Positions 44,375 through 52,717 of a stretch of DNA of 64,000 nucleotides are shown here, in pieces. The stretch is from Sediminibacillus dalangtanensis (GTDB lineage Bacteria; Bacillota; Bacilli; Bacillales; Amphibacillaceae): NCBI RefSeq assembly GCF_017792025.1, contig NZ_CP046956.1, positions 682,001 to 746,000 on the forward strand, in the 5' to 3' direction. Every line of letters begins with the position of its first letter. The stretch's first letter is position 1. The notes beneath the pieces were generated by a model. That model saw nothing but the letters and a program-made list of their open reading frames with translations, had not been told where the DNA came from and made no database searches. A program made the position numbers and the translations under genes.

Positions 44375-45532
44375 ATGAAATATGTAATTGCTCCTGATTC
44401 CTTCAAAGGGTCCATCACGAGTATCGAGGCAGCAAAAGCGATCAGTCGTGCTGTCCGGGAGACAGATGGACAGGCTGAAGTTGTAGAGCTGCCGATGGCC
44501 GACGGCGGTGAAGGGACGGTCGATGCCGTACTCCTCAGCAGAGGCGGGGACAAAATAACACGCCAGGTGGAGGATCCGCTAGGCAGGGTGATTGAGGCAA
44601 GCTATGGATGGATGGAAGAAGAAAAAACGGCAGTCATTGAAACGGCAGCAGCTTCCGGGTTGCCGCTGCTGAAGACGGAGGAGTTGAACCCTTATGAAGC
44701 ATCGAGTTATGGAACCGGCCAACTGCTCCGTGATGCGTTGGAAAAAGGGGCGGAGACCATTATCCTCGGACTTGGCGGAAGTGCGACCGTGGATGCCGGT
44801 GTCGGGTTGTTTCAGGCGTTAGGATTGAAAGTCTACGGTGAAAACGACCGGGAAATCAGTCGGGTCGGCGGGCGGCTCGATCGGATAACCAAAGTTGATG
44901 CCACTGGGCTCGAACCAAAGTTAAAACAGGTCAATATTATTGTTGCCTCCGATGTGACCAATCCATTGCTTGGAAGAGACGGAGCTGTCGCCATCTTCGG
45001 ACCGCAAAAAGGGATATCAGCGCAACATCTGGAAACATTCGAAGCAGGGATGGCCTCATTTGCCAAAGTAACTGCCGAAGCAGTAAAGCATAACGTCGCA
45101 GAAGAGCCGGGAAGCGGTGCAGCCGGAGGAATCGGCTTTTTGCTCCAATCTTTGTTGAAGGTCGAATTCCGCAGCGGCCTAGAGCTTATGGTTGAATTAA
45201 GCAGGCTGGAAGAACACCTGGTCGGAGCCGATGTGGTATTCACCGGGGAAGGAAAAGTGGACGGCCAGTCGTTATTCGGCAAAGTACCTGTAGGTGTCGC
45301 CCGGGCGGCAAGGATGAAGGGTGTACCGACTGTGGCATTTGCCGGCATGATCGGCGATGGTCTCGATCGTCTCCAGGCGGAAGGACTGACTGTTGTCATT
45401 CCGATTGTCGATCAGCCAATGGCACTGAAAGAAGCAATGGCCGAAGGGGAAAGGTTGTTATATACAGCAGCAACACGTGCAATGCAGTTAATTCGATTAG
45501 ATAAAAGGGAGATTGGGAGGGAAACAAAATGA
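44375..45532 (+). CDS. Glycerate kinase
   Basis: A 385-residue GlxK/GarK-type glycerate kinase: MKYVIAPDSFKGSITSIEAA at the N-terminus, PMADGGEGTVDAVL, ILGLGGSATVDAGVGL and FTGEGKVDGQSLFGKVP are family signatures. It phosphorylates D-glycerate to 2-phosphoglycerate, feeding glycolysis. It begins 12 nt after the phosphorylase stop and overlaps the transporter start by 4 nt. The pairing means the phosphorolysis products, glucose 1-phosphate and glycerate, can both enter central metabolism. Confidence 0.93.
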   Translation: MKYVIAPDSFKGSITSIEAAKAISRAVRETDGQAEVVELPMADGGEGTVDAVLLSRGGDKITRQVEDPLGRVIEASYGWMEEEKTAVIETAAASGLPLLKTEELNPYEASSYGTGQLLRDALEKGAETIILGLGGSATVDAGVGLFQALGLKVYGENDREISRVGGRLDRITKVDATGLEPKLKQVNIIVASDVTNPLLGRDGAVAIFGPQKGISAQHLETFEAGMASFAKVTAEAVKHNVAEEPGSGAAGGIGFLLQSLLKVEFRSGLELMVELSRLEEHLVGADVVFTGEGKVDGQSLFGKVPVGVARAARMKGVPTVAFAGMIGDGLDRLQAEGLTVVIPIVDQPMALKEAMAEGERLLYTAATRAMQLIRLDKREIGRETK

Positions 45533-47157
45533 ATAACTTTACAACAATCGATTTTATCGTATTGATTGTTTATGTACTGGGAATCGCATTTTTCGGTGCT
45601 TTTTTCGGAAAAAATCAAAAAACGACAAAGGACTATTTCTTAGGCGGACGCAGCATTCCCTGGTGGGCAATCGGCTTGTCGGTAATGGCGACCCAGGCAA
45701 GTGCGATTACGTTCATCGGTGCGCCGGGTTGGGGATATTCCGGTGGTCTGGAACGAATCAACACGTATATCAATGTTCCGCTCGTCATGGCGTTTTTGAT
45801 GGTGACGATTGTCCCGTTCTTTTACCGGACGGAAGTATATACGGCCTATGAATATCTGGAAAGACGCTTCGATGCGAAAACAAGGTCGCTGACAGCCGGT
45901 TTGTTCCTGGTGGCTCGCGGTCTTGCTACAGGTGTCGTCCTGTACGCTCCTGCGCTGGTTTTGTCGGTTGTGACCGGCTGGGATGTAAACGTTACAATTA
46001 TTATCATGGCGATCATCGCGGTGGCCTATACCGTTCTGGGTGGCATTTCCGCGGTTATCTGGACGGATGTTATTCAGATGTTTGTCCTGTGGCTAGGTGC
46101 GGCATTAGCTATCATTAAAATTATCAGTACCATGCCGGACGGTTTTTCCGGTGCGATGGATATCGGAGCGGAAGCTGGTTTGCTGCAGTCGCTTGATTTC
46201 CGATTCGACTTGTCTGTCGAGTATAGTATTTGGGCCGGTGTCATTGGTGGTTTCTTCATGCATGCCGCCTATTTTGGAACAGACCAAAGCCAGATTCAGC
46301 GGGTGTTGACGAGTAAATCGATCAAGGAAAGTAAAATGTCCTTGATTGTCAGCGGCCTGTTCATCTTCCCGCAAATGATGCTGTTCTTGGTTATAGGAAT
46401 TATGCTGTATGCGTTTTACTCGCAAGCCGGCAGCCCTGGAGTGGAAAATTTGAATGAATTGTTCCCATTGTTTGTGGTCAACAATTTGCCCGTCGGAATC
46501 ACTGGTTTGATCATTGCCGGTGTCTTCGCGGCAGCGATGTCGAGCCTTGATTCGGCATTGAACTCACTGTCAGCGGTTTCGGTCCGCGACTTTTACGCAA
46601 AATTCTTTAAAAAGGATGCCTCGGAAGCCCATTATTTAAAAGCTTCCCGTTGGGCGACGATTTTCTGGGGATTGTATGCAACGGTTTTCGCCTTCTTTGC
46701 CGGGAATCTCGGTCCGGTTATTGAAGTGGTGAACGAAATTGGCTCTTACTTCTATGGTGCCCTGCTTGGTGTGTTCATTCTGGCGATCTTTTTCCGCCGG
46801 GCGAACGGCACAGGAGCCTTTGCCGGAGTCATCGCGGGAATGCTGGCCGTTTGGGCGGTAGTTACGTTTGCCGATATTTCGTTTTTATATAATAATGTTG
46901 TCGGGGCAGTCGTAGCAGTCGCCGTCGGCTATGTCGTCAGCCTGTTTGGCAAAGCACCAGTGAAGGAGAAGCTTGCCGGCCTGGTCTTCGGCGATACGGA
47001 GCCGGTACAGGAAGAATTGAAACGACGCCAGTCAGAAGCAGATAAAGTAAAAGAAATCGAAGAGGAAAAATCGATGAAAAAATGGCCATACATCTTGATC
47101 GGCTACTTCTTCGTCACCTTGCTGATTTTATATATCATTCAAACCACAACGATGTAG
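45529..47157 (+). CDS. Sodium:solute symporter (SSS family), putative glucosylglycerate uptake
   Basis: A 542-residue SSS permease with about 13 spans, starting FIVLIVYVLGIAFFGAFFGKNQKTTKDYFLGGRSIPWWAIGLSVMATQASAITFIG, typical of the SGLT/PutP-like superfamily; the sodium site Ser/Ala stretch AAAMSSLDSALNSLSAVS is intact. A charged tail (SEADKVKEIEEEKSMKK) precedes the last helix. Placed between glycerate kinase and a small unknown gene, it likely imports the operon's substrate with sodium, fitting a saline niche. Substrate is inferred. Confidence 0.88.
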   Translation: MNNFTTIDFIVLIVYVLGIAFFGAFFGKNQKTTKDYFLGGRSIPWWAIGLSVMATQASAITFIGAPGWGYSGGLERINTYINVPLVMAFLMVTIVPFFYRTEVYTAYEYLERRFDAKTRSLTAGLFLVARGLATGVVLYAPALVLSVVTGWDVNVTIIIMAIIAVAYTVLGGISAVIWTDVIQMFVLWLGAALAIIKIISTMPDGFSGAMDIGAEAGLLQSLDFRFDLSVEYSIWAGVIGGFFMHAAYFGTDQSQIQRVLTSKSIKESKMSLIVSGLFIFPQMMLFLVIGIMLYAFYSQAGSPGVENLNELFPLFVVNNLPVGITGLIIAGVFAAAMSSLDSALNSLSAVSVRDFYAKFFKKDASEAHYLKASRWATIFWGLYATVFAFFAGNLGPVIEVVNEIGSYFYGALLGVFILAIFFRRANGTGAFAGVIAGMLAVWAVVTFADISFLYNNVVGAVVAVAVGYVVSLFGKAPVKEKLAGLVFGDTEPVQEELKRRQSEADKVKEIEEEKSMKKWPYILIGYFFVTLLILYIIQTTTM

Positions 47158-47167
47158 GTGAAAGCGT

Positions 47168-47710
47168 ATGGATAGCTATGTTTTGCAACAAGCTGTTGGA
47201 CAAAAGGAAGCGGTACGATCAATCAAACAGCATCAAAACAACCTGATTGCCAAATGGCAGCGGCTGTTCCGATCCGGACGGCAGCTGACCTCCATCGAGT
47301 TGGTCCATCTTCCTTACTGGTGCTTTTCTTACCAGTATCGAAGCAAGCAGATGAAAGATCCAATCCGCGGAAAAGTAGCAGTGGAAACGTATCAGCATCA
47401 CACGGCTATTCTTCCTGAATCGGCACAATATCGTCCGGTATCGAACGAAACTTCTTTGCTGGCGCCATTCGGAGAACCAGTGCCGGAGGTTGCCCGGAAT
47501 GAAATATACTGGGAGGCTTTCAGTCGTGAAAAGAAACGTAAAGACATAGCGGTGGAAATCCTGGAAACAGCAGTCTTATATGTGCCGTACTGGATTGGTT
47601 ATCTGCAGGGAGATACCATCGATATTATTGCGGTAGATGCTGCAAATGGAAAAATCGATTTAGGGATAAAAGAATCATTGTTGGAAGCCATCATGGCTTC
47701 CAACAAATAA
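47168..47710 (+). CDS. Unknown 180-residue protein in the glucosylglycerate operon
   Basis: A soluble protein of 180 residues, rich in basic and aromatic residues (VHLPYWCFSYQYRSKQM, VLYVPYWIGYLQGDTIDIIAVDAANGKID), with a repeated PYW motif near residues 49 and 145. I recognise no family. It starts 10 nt behind the symporter stop and is followed by a weak hairpin, so it is the last gene of the operon and may serve as an accessory or regulatory factor of the transporter. Confidence 0.7.
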   Translation: MDSYVLQQAVGQKEAVRSIKQHQNNLIAKWQRLFRSGRQLTSIELVHLPYWCFSYQYRSKQMKDPIRGKVAVETYQHHTAILPESAQYRPVSNETSLLAPFGEPVPEVARNEIYWEAFSREKKRKDIAVEILETAVLYVPYWIGYLQGDTIDIIAVDAANGKIDLGIKESLLEAIMASNK

Positions 47711-47734
47711 AGGGCTGCCTCGACGGCAGTCCTT
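47711..47734 (+). terminator. Possible weak terminator
   Basis: Nine-pair stem AGGGCTGCC/GGCAGTCCT (one G-U) with a poor T-run, between the 180-residue gene and cdaR. Partial read-through into cdaR is likely. Confidence 0.45.
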
Positions 47735-47768
47735 GCTGTATTTCAAAACAACACGCGGGGGATGGCAA

Positions 47769-48902
47769 ATGGCACTTTTATCTGAAGCAATCGCACAGCA
47801 AATCGTTTTGGAAATGGAAAAAATCATTGAGCGCAATATTAATATCATGGACGAAACGGGCATTATCATTGCCAGCAAGGATACAGAGCGAATCGGGAGC
47901 TTTCATGAAGGAGCATTGAAGGTGATTCAGGAAGGGGAGCCGGTTCCGATTTATTCGGATCAGAGCCACCAGGGATCCAAAGTGGGAATGAACATGCCGA
48001 TTTTTTTCAAAGGAGCGTTGATCGGCGTTATCGGCATAACCGGAAACCCCGAGGAAATCAGTGACTATGCCAAAATTATTCATAAAATGACCGAGGTCAT
48101 GGTAAAAGAAGCGTATGTCAGTCAGGAGTTGGAGCTGGAAAAAAGCGTGAGGGAACGATTTGTCCATGAATGGATGCGGCGCCAATGGTCGGATCGAAGC
48201 GACTTTCTGCTGCGTGCCAAAACGTTGCAAATCGAAATGGCAGCATCGAGGCAGGTCTTGTTGTTCGAGCTTGTCCATATAAAGGAAAAGCAGGATTCAG
48301 AGCTGACCAGGCAGGAACGCTTACGGTCGATCATGAAAGAGATCGGTGACATGCTCGGTATTGGGGCACAGGACATCCTTGTACTATGGCAGTCCAACCA
48401 ATTTATTTTGTTGAAGCAGGAACCGCCTGTATCCTTTCCGTCTCAGATTAAGGAGTGTCTGCGGAGGCTTTGCAGCAATCAAATTGGCATTCATTGCGGG
48501 GTGGGCAGACAGCAGCATGACATGGATGGAGCCGTGAAATCGTTCGAGGAGGCCCAACAAGCGTTGTTTTTCGCCAGGCAGAAAAAGCAGTCGGTAGTGG
48601 CATTCCATGACTTGGGAATCGAATCGATCGTTTACCAGATTCCCGAAGCAGTGAAAATAGATTTTGTTGAGCGGTTTTTCCCTGTTTTTTACGAAAAAAA
48701 GCACCAGCAGCTTGTGGAGTCCGTAAAGGTGTTCCTCGAACACGAGCAAAGCATTGCTTCGGCCAGTGACGCCTTGTTTATCCATAAGAATACTCTGCAG
48801 TACCGTTTGAAAAAAATGGAGCAATTGACCGGTTTTGATCCTCGGAAATTTAAGGACGCAGCCTTATACTGGCTGGCGCTGGCGTTTTTGGAAAAACAAT
48901 GA
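47769..48902 (+). CDS. CdaR-type sugar-diacid/glycerate regulator
   Basis: A 377-residue activator: N-terminal sugar-diacid recognition domain (ALLSEAIAQQIVLEMEKIIERNINIMDETGIIIASKD), a GGDEF-like middle, and a C-terminal PucR/HTH_30 domain (SASDALFIHKNTLQYRLKKMEQLTGFDP). E. coli CdaR responds to glucarate, galactarate and glycerate and controls garK, so a CdaR beside glycerate kinase fits glycerate as inducer. I start at the ATG 47769 behind GGGGATGG; an upstream ATG has no ribosome site. Confidence 0.88.
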   Translation: MALLSEAIAQQIVLEMEKIIERNINIMDETGIIIASKDTERIGSFHEGALKVIQEGEPVPIYSDQSHQGSKVGMNMPIFFKGALIGVIGITGNPEEISDYAKIIHKMTEVMVKEAYVSQELELEKSVRERFVHEWMRRQWSDRSDFLLRAKTLQIEMAASRQVLLFELVHIKEKQDSELTRQERLRSIMKEIGDMLGIGAQDILVLWQSNQFILLKQEPPVSFPSQIKECLRRLCSNQIGIHCGVGRQQHDMDGAVKSFEEAQQALFFARQKKQSVVAFHDLGIESIVYQIPEAVKIDFVERFFPVFYEKKHQQLVESVKVFLEHEQSIASASDALFIHKNTLQYRLKKMEQLTGFDPRKFKDAALYWLALAFLEKQ

Positions 48903-48906
48903 AACG

Positions 48907-49164
48907 GCTTGGGACAAAAGCATCGTGGCCAAAATAAAAATGTTCTTATGTATCGTGTATCAATCTACTCCGGCAAGGTACTTCGCTTTTCGCGGGTACG
49001 GCTTCAGCTAACTTGGCAAAGAAAGGCGCTTTGCCAAGTGGCTTTTCAGCTCGTGCTGTTCCCGTTGGAGTCTCCGTATCTTGCCTTCGCTTCGTTTTCG
49101 CAGTCTGAGTTTCAAGACAAGATGAATAGAACCGAATTTTGTGGACATGCTTTTGTCCCGGCTT
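48907..49164 (+). repeat. MITE-like intergenic element, copy 3, with terminal inverted repeats
   Basis: Starts GGGACAAAAGCATCGTGGCC (48911-48930) and ends with the inverted copy CATGCTTTTGTCCC (49146-49159): a complete element with 14-bp terminal inverted repeats, no open reading frame that looks real, and inside it the shared module CTCCGGCAAGGTACTTCGC…CGGCTTCAGC…CTCGTGCTGTTCCCGTTGGAGTC…TATCTTGCC. No AAAACCGA hairpin in this copy. The remaining gap to 49307 shows nothing. Confidence 0.8.
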
Positions 49165-49307
49165 CGTTTTTTAAAGTGATTTCTGTCCTTGTACTACTTG
49201 GGTGCAGTGTACTTACTTTCGCAGGAGGAAAAGTGTTCAATCGTCACTGCGGAAAAAAATTGGCGTTTTTAATCTGTCTCCGCTACCGGTTGGTTAAGTC
49301 AGGCTAT

Positions 49308-51074
49308 TTAATGCTCGAAAATGCGAAAGCCATATGGCGGCAATTCCAGTTCGTCGGGTACTTTTGCTGACTGTTTTTTTAGACCGTCTTCAGCTGAAAG
49401 ATGCCATTCCCGCGAAGTGGATTGGTTCCCGAAATTGCCAGTCGGCAGCAGTACAGGATTGGAGCTATTGTTAAGGAAGAATAGCAGCCGGCCGGTTTTG
49501 CCGGACTTTTCATAAACCAGGCAATTTTCATTAGGGGTTTCGAGAAAGCGGAAGTCCGCATGATTGCCGAAAAGCGGTTCGTTTTTTCGAATCCCGATCA
49601 GAGATCTGACAAAGGCGAGCAGCGCCAAATCCTGTTTATTTTCATCCCACTCCATGCAGGCGCGACAGCCCGGATCTTGCCCCCCGGTCATGCCGATTTC
49701 ATCCCCATAATAAAGACAAGGCGTGCCAATAAAGGACAATTGGAACAAATAAAGCAATCTAATTTTATTTTTATCGCCGCCTGCAAGTGTTGCTATCCGC
49801 GGTGTATCATGGCTGTCGAGCAGGTTGAAGGCTGTTTCGTTGACGTTCGCCGGATACATATGCAGGACCTTCGTAATTGCTTCTGCGAACGCAGTAGCAG
49901 TAATCTTCTGTTCGGCGAAAAAATCGATTGCCTGATTGGTAAACGGGTAATTCATCACTGCATCGAACTGGTCTCCCCTCAGCCAAGGCATCGAATCATG
50001 CCAAATTTCCCCAAGGATATACACATCGGGCTTGATGCTTTTCACAGCCTGACGAAACTCTCTCCAGAAGCTATGGTCGACTTCGTTGGCCACGTCGAGC
50101 CGCCAGCCGTCGATATCGAATTCCTCCACCCAGTACTGAGCTGTCCGGAGTAAATACTCTTTTACTTCCTGGTTGTTTGTGTTCAGTTTCGGCATGGAAC
50201 CGACAAAGCCGAACGTGTCGTAATTTGGGTGCTTTTCCGATGTGACCGGAAACTCCCAAAGGTGGAACCAGTCTTTATACCGCGACTTTTCCTGATGGGT
50301 GAGGACATCCTGGAACGGCGGGAAATAATAGCCGCTATGATTGAAAACTGCATCGAGCATTACCCGGATGCCGCGCTTGTGACAGGCATCGACCAGCCGG
50401 CGGAATACTTTTTTGTCGCCAAATTGCGGATCGATCTGCCTGTAATCGATCGTATCGTATTTATGATTCGAATAGGCGGTGAAGATAGGGGTGAAATAGA
50501 TACCGTTGATCCCAAGTTCCTCCAGGTAATCGAGATGATCTATCACCCCTTGGAAGTCACCACCGAAGAAGTTTTCCGGTGTCGGTTTAGCACTTCCCCA
50601 TGCCAGTGTGTCCGGCGGATCGAGCGTTGCGTCTCCATTCGCGAAGCGTTCCGGAAAAATTTGATACCAGACCGTGTCCTTCACCCAGGATGGTGGGGAA
50701 AATACATCGACGGCATGCAGGTAAGGAAAGCAAAAGTAATTGGCGATATCATTTGGCATGGAGTCGAAAAACCCCCCCTCTGTGTAATAACAGACTTCTT
50801 CCTCAGACTCACAGCGGAAACCGTAACGGAGCCGGCGAAAGGGCGGTTTGATCTCAGCAAACCAGTAGTCATGCAAATCAGTGGAGCCGGATCTTCTCAT
50901 CAGTTTGCTGTCTGCTTGCCATTTTTTCTCCTTCCAGTCATATGGGTCCCCAAAAATTAGGGAGACGCTTTTGACATCATCTTTTTTCGTTTGAAGCAGG
51001 ATGTGCAGTGTCTCTTGATCATACATGTAGGCGAAGTTATCCTTCGGCCGGTGATAAACAGCTTCTTTTAACAT
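49308..51074 (-). CDS. GH13_20 neopullulanase/cyclomaltodextrinase-type amylase
   Basis: A 588-residue intracellular alpha-amylase-family enzyme. N-terminal CBM34-like domain (about 1-120, EAVYHRPKDNFAYMYDQETLHILLQTKKDDV), then the barrel with GIYFTPIFTAYSNHKYDTIDY, DAVFNHSG, nucleophile in GWRLDVANEVDH, acid/base in ILGEIWHD and LLDSHDTPR, all catalytic residues intact. It hydrolyses cyclodextrins, pullulan or maltodextrins to maltose/glucose. No signal peptide, so it acts on oligosaccharides imported by the divergent MalEFG system. I start at ATG 51072-51074 behind GGAGGG (7 nt), not at an upstream codon. Confidence 0.92.
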   Translation of the reverse strand: MLKEAVYHRPKDNFAYMYDQETLHILLQTKKDDVKSVSLIFGDPYDWKEKKWQADSKLMRRSGSTDLHDYWFAEIKPPFRRLRYGFRCESEEEVCYYTEGGFFDSMPNDIANYFCFPYLHAVDVFSPPSWVKDTVWYQIFPERFANGDATLDPPDTLAWGSAKPTPENFFGGDFQGVIDHLDYLEELGINGIYFTPIFTAYSNHKYDTIDYRQIDPQFGDKKVFRRLVDACHKRGIRVMLDAVFNHSGYYFPPFQDVLTHQEKSRYKDWFHLWEFPVTSEKHPNYDTFGFVGSMPKLNTNNQEVKEYLLRTAQYWVEEFDIDGWRLDVANEVDHSFWREFRQAVKSIKPDVYILGEIWHDSMPWLRGDQFDAVMNYPFTNQAIDFFAEQKITATAFAEAITKVLHMYPANVNETAFNLLDSHDTPRIATLAGGDKNKIRLLYLFQLSFIGTPCLYYGDEIGMTGGQDPGCRACMEWDENKQDLALLAFVRSLIGIRKNEPLFGNHADFRFLETPNENCLVYEKSGKTGRLLFFLNNSSNPVLLPTGNFGNQSTSREWHLSAEDGLKKQSAKVPDELELPPYGFRIFEH

Positions 51075-51121
51075 GGTTAAACCCTCCAGGGAGAGCAAGA
51101 GCTGTTGGCATCCATATAAAA

Positions 51122-51151
51122 AACCCCGTTTTCCAGTTGGAAAACGGGGTT
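51122..51151 (-). terminator. Terminator-like hairpin in the amylase leader
   Basis: Perfect 13-bp stem AACCCCGTTTTCC/GGAAAACGGGGTT with a 4-nt loop, followed on the minus strand by TTTTTTATATGG. It lies between the amylase promoter (51202-51230) and its start codon (51074), so transcripts must read through it: a candidate attenuator. Confidence 0.75.
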
Positions 51152-51201
51152 GTGGCCGGTGCCAGGCATTGCCCTCAGATTATTGTCCATTAATTGTTAT
51201 C

Positions 51202-51230
51202 AATATACAGAAAGCGCTTTATTTCGTCAA
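51202..51230 (-). promoter_or_regulatory. Amylase promoter with a cre-like site in the spacer
   Basis: On the minus strand TTGACG (51225-51230), 17-nt spacer, TATATT (51202-51207). The spacer contains the palindrome AAAGCGCTTT, a CcpA cre core, so binding would block polymerase. Start site would be near 51195. Confidence 0.7.
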
Positions 51231-51282
51231 CCCCACCCTTTGTGTTTTTTTTGGGGTCAGTCCCCATGTTCGAAAAAATTTG

Positions 51283-51347
51283 TGAAAACGGTTGCACAAA
51301 TGAATGGAGCGGTGTAGAATGTAGTTAATTTAGTGCAAACGTTTGCG
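51283..51347 (+). promoter_or_regulatory. malEFG promoter with cre and LacI-type operator
   Basis: Promoter TTGCAC (51292-51297), 17-nt spacer, TAGAAT (51315-51320). TGAAAACGGTTGCA (51283-51296) fits the cre consensus TGNAANCGNTNNCA exactly and overlaps the -35. Downstream of the -10, GCAAACGTTTGC (51335-51346) is a 12-bp perfect palindrome, a MalR/LacI-type operator that would block initiation; the LacI protein encoded at 57361 is the obvious ligand. Confidence 0.75.
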
Positions 51348-51369
51348 CAAAAGAAAAGGGGAGAAGAAA

Positions 51370-52644
51370 ATGGACAAAAAACGAGGAATGTGGGTCCAAC
51401 TTATCATGATGCTGAGCTTTTGTTTCTTGCTGGCGGCTTGTGCGCCGGAGCGTGAAGAGCCGGCAGGGGGAGAGGATTCTGGACAAGAAACAGCTGAAAA
51501 ACCGGAAGAGCTGACGATTTGGGCAAATGACGAAGAGGCGCAGTTGGAAGCAATCGAAGACATAGCAGCAGATTATGAAGAACAGGAAGGAATCAAAGTC
51601 AATGTGGTGGCGAAATCGATGCTGGACCAGGAGCAGGAACTGGCGCTTGCCGGACCGGAAGGGAAAGGTCCAGATTTATTTTTCCAACCGCATGACCGTA
51701 TAGGAAATATCGTTGCACAAGGACTTGCAGAACCGCTCCAATTGTCGGATGAAGAGATCAACGGTTACAGCGAAGCTGCGATGGAAGCAGTCTCTTACAA
51801 TTATGACGGGCAAACCGATTGGTATGGAGTCCCGATGGTCTTTGAAACGTATGGCATTTTTTACAACACGGATATCATCCCGGAAGCTCCGGAGACAATA
51901 GAAGATTTACAGACTGCGATCAGTGAGCATACCAATCCGGATCAAGAACAGTATGGGTTTTTGATGAAGCCGAATGATCTATACTTCACTTATCCGTTCT
52001 TCAAAAACTACGGTGCCTATATTTTTGGTGGGGATAATGGTGAATACGACACATCCGATATCGGCCTGAATAATGAGGGAGCTGTGGAAGGCGGAGCGCT
52101 TTATCAATCGTTCTTCGGCCAGGGAAAAATCCCTGCTTCCACTACCTCCGACGTGATAGACGGATTGTTTACGGAAGGCAAGGTTGGTGCGGTTATTAAC
52201 GGTCCGTGGGCAATCCCAGGTTACAGAGAAGCGCTTGGTGACAGTCTTGCTTTTGCTCCGTTTCCTACAATAAACGGGGAGCCGGGAGAAACGCTGGTCG
52301 GCGTAAAATCCTGGATGGTTTCCTACTACTCGGAAAACAAAGACTGGGCAACCGACCTGGCGTTGTTTTTAACGAATCAGGAAAACTTACAGCATTACTA
52401 TGAAATAGCAGGCGAGCTGCCGCCGAACACGAAAGCCCTGGAAGCGATAGAAGATCCGATTCATGCCGCATTTGCAGAACAAATCCAACATGGTGTGCCG
52501 ATGCCAAGTACTCCGCAGATGTCTCAGGTTTGGGAGCCGATGAACAATGCTCTGCAATTTTTGGCAGATGGTGAGGATATCCAGCCTGTGCTGGATGAAG
52601 CGGTTGAACAAATCGAGGCGAATATAGAAGCTTCCGGACAATAA
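51370..52644 (+). CDS. malE: Maltodextrin-binding lipoprotein (MalE/MdxE type)
   Basis: A 424-residue extracellular solute-binding protein. Signal sequence ends in lipobox LLAAC with lipidated C24, then an acidic linker and the family 1 binding fold (ELTIWANDEEAQLEAIEDIAADYEEQEGIKVNVV, FGQGKIPASTTSDVIDGLFTEGKVGAVINGPWAIPGY). Start is ATG 51370 behind GGGGAG. It captures maltodextrin for MalFG. The ATPase (MsmX type) is not encoded nearby, as usual in Bacillus. Confidence 0.93.
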   Translation: MDKKRGMWVQLIMMLSFCFLLAACAPEREEPAGGEDSGQETAEKPEELTIWANDEEAQLEAIEDIAADYEEQEGIKVNVVAKSMLDQEQELALAGPEGKGPDLFFQPHDRIGNIVAQGLAEPLQLSDEEINGYSEAAMEAVSYNYDGQTDWYGVPMVFETYGIFYNTDIIPEAPETIEDLQTAISEHTNPDQEQYGFLMKPNDLYFTYPFFKNYGAYIFGGDNGEYDTSDIGLNNEGAVEGGALYQSFFGQGKIPASTTSDVIDGLFTEGKVGAVINGPWAIPGYREALGDSLAFAPFPTINGEPGETLVGVKSWMVSYYSENKDWATDLALFLTNQENLQHYYEIAGELPPNTKALEAIEDPIHAAFAEQIQHGVPMPSTPQMSQVWEPMNNALQFLADGEDIQPVLDEAVEQIEANIEASGQ

Positions 52645-52652
52645 GTATAGCG

Positions 52653-52681
52653 GATAATGGGAAGGATATCTTCCCATTATC
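52653..52681 (+). repeat. Hairpin between malE and malF
   Basis: Perfect 12-bp stem GATAATGGGAAG/CTTCCCATTATC with 5-nt loop in the malE-malF gap. The poor T-run (TTTATG) suggests partial termination or protection of malE message, giving more binding protein than permease. Confidence 0.65.
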
Positions 52682-52717
52682 TTTATGAAAAAACCTTACA
52701 TTAAAGGGGTGAATCCA

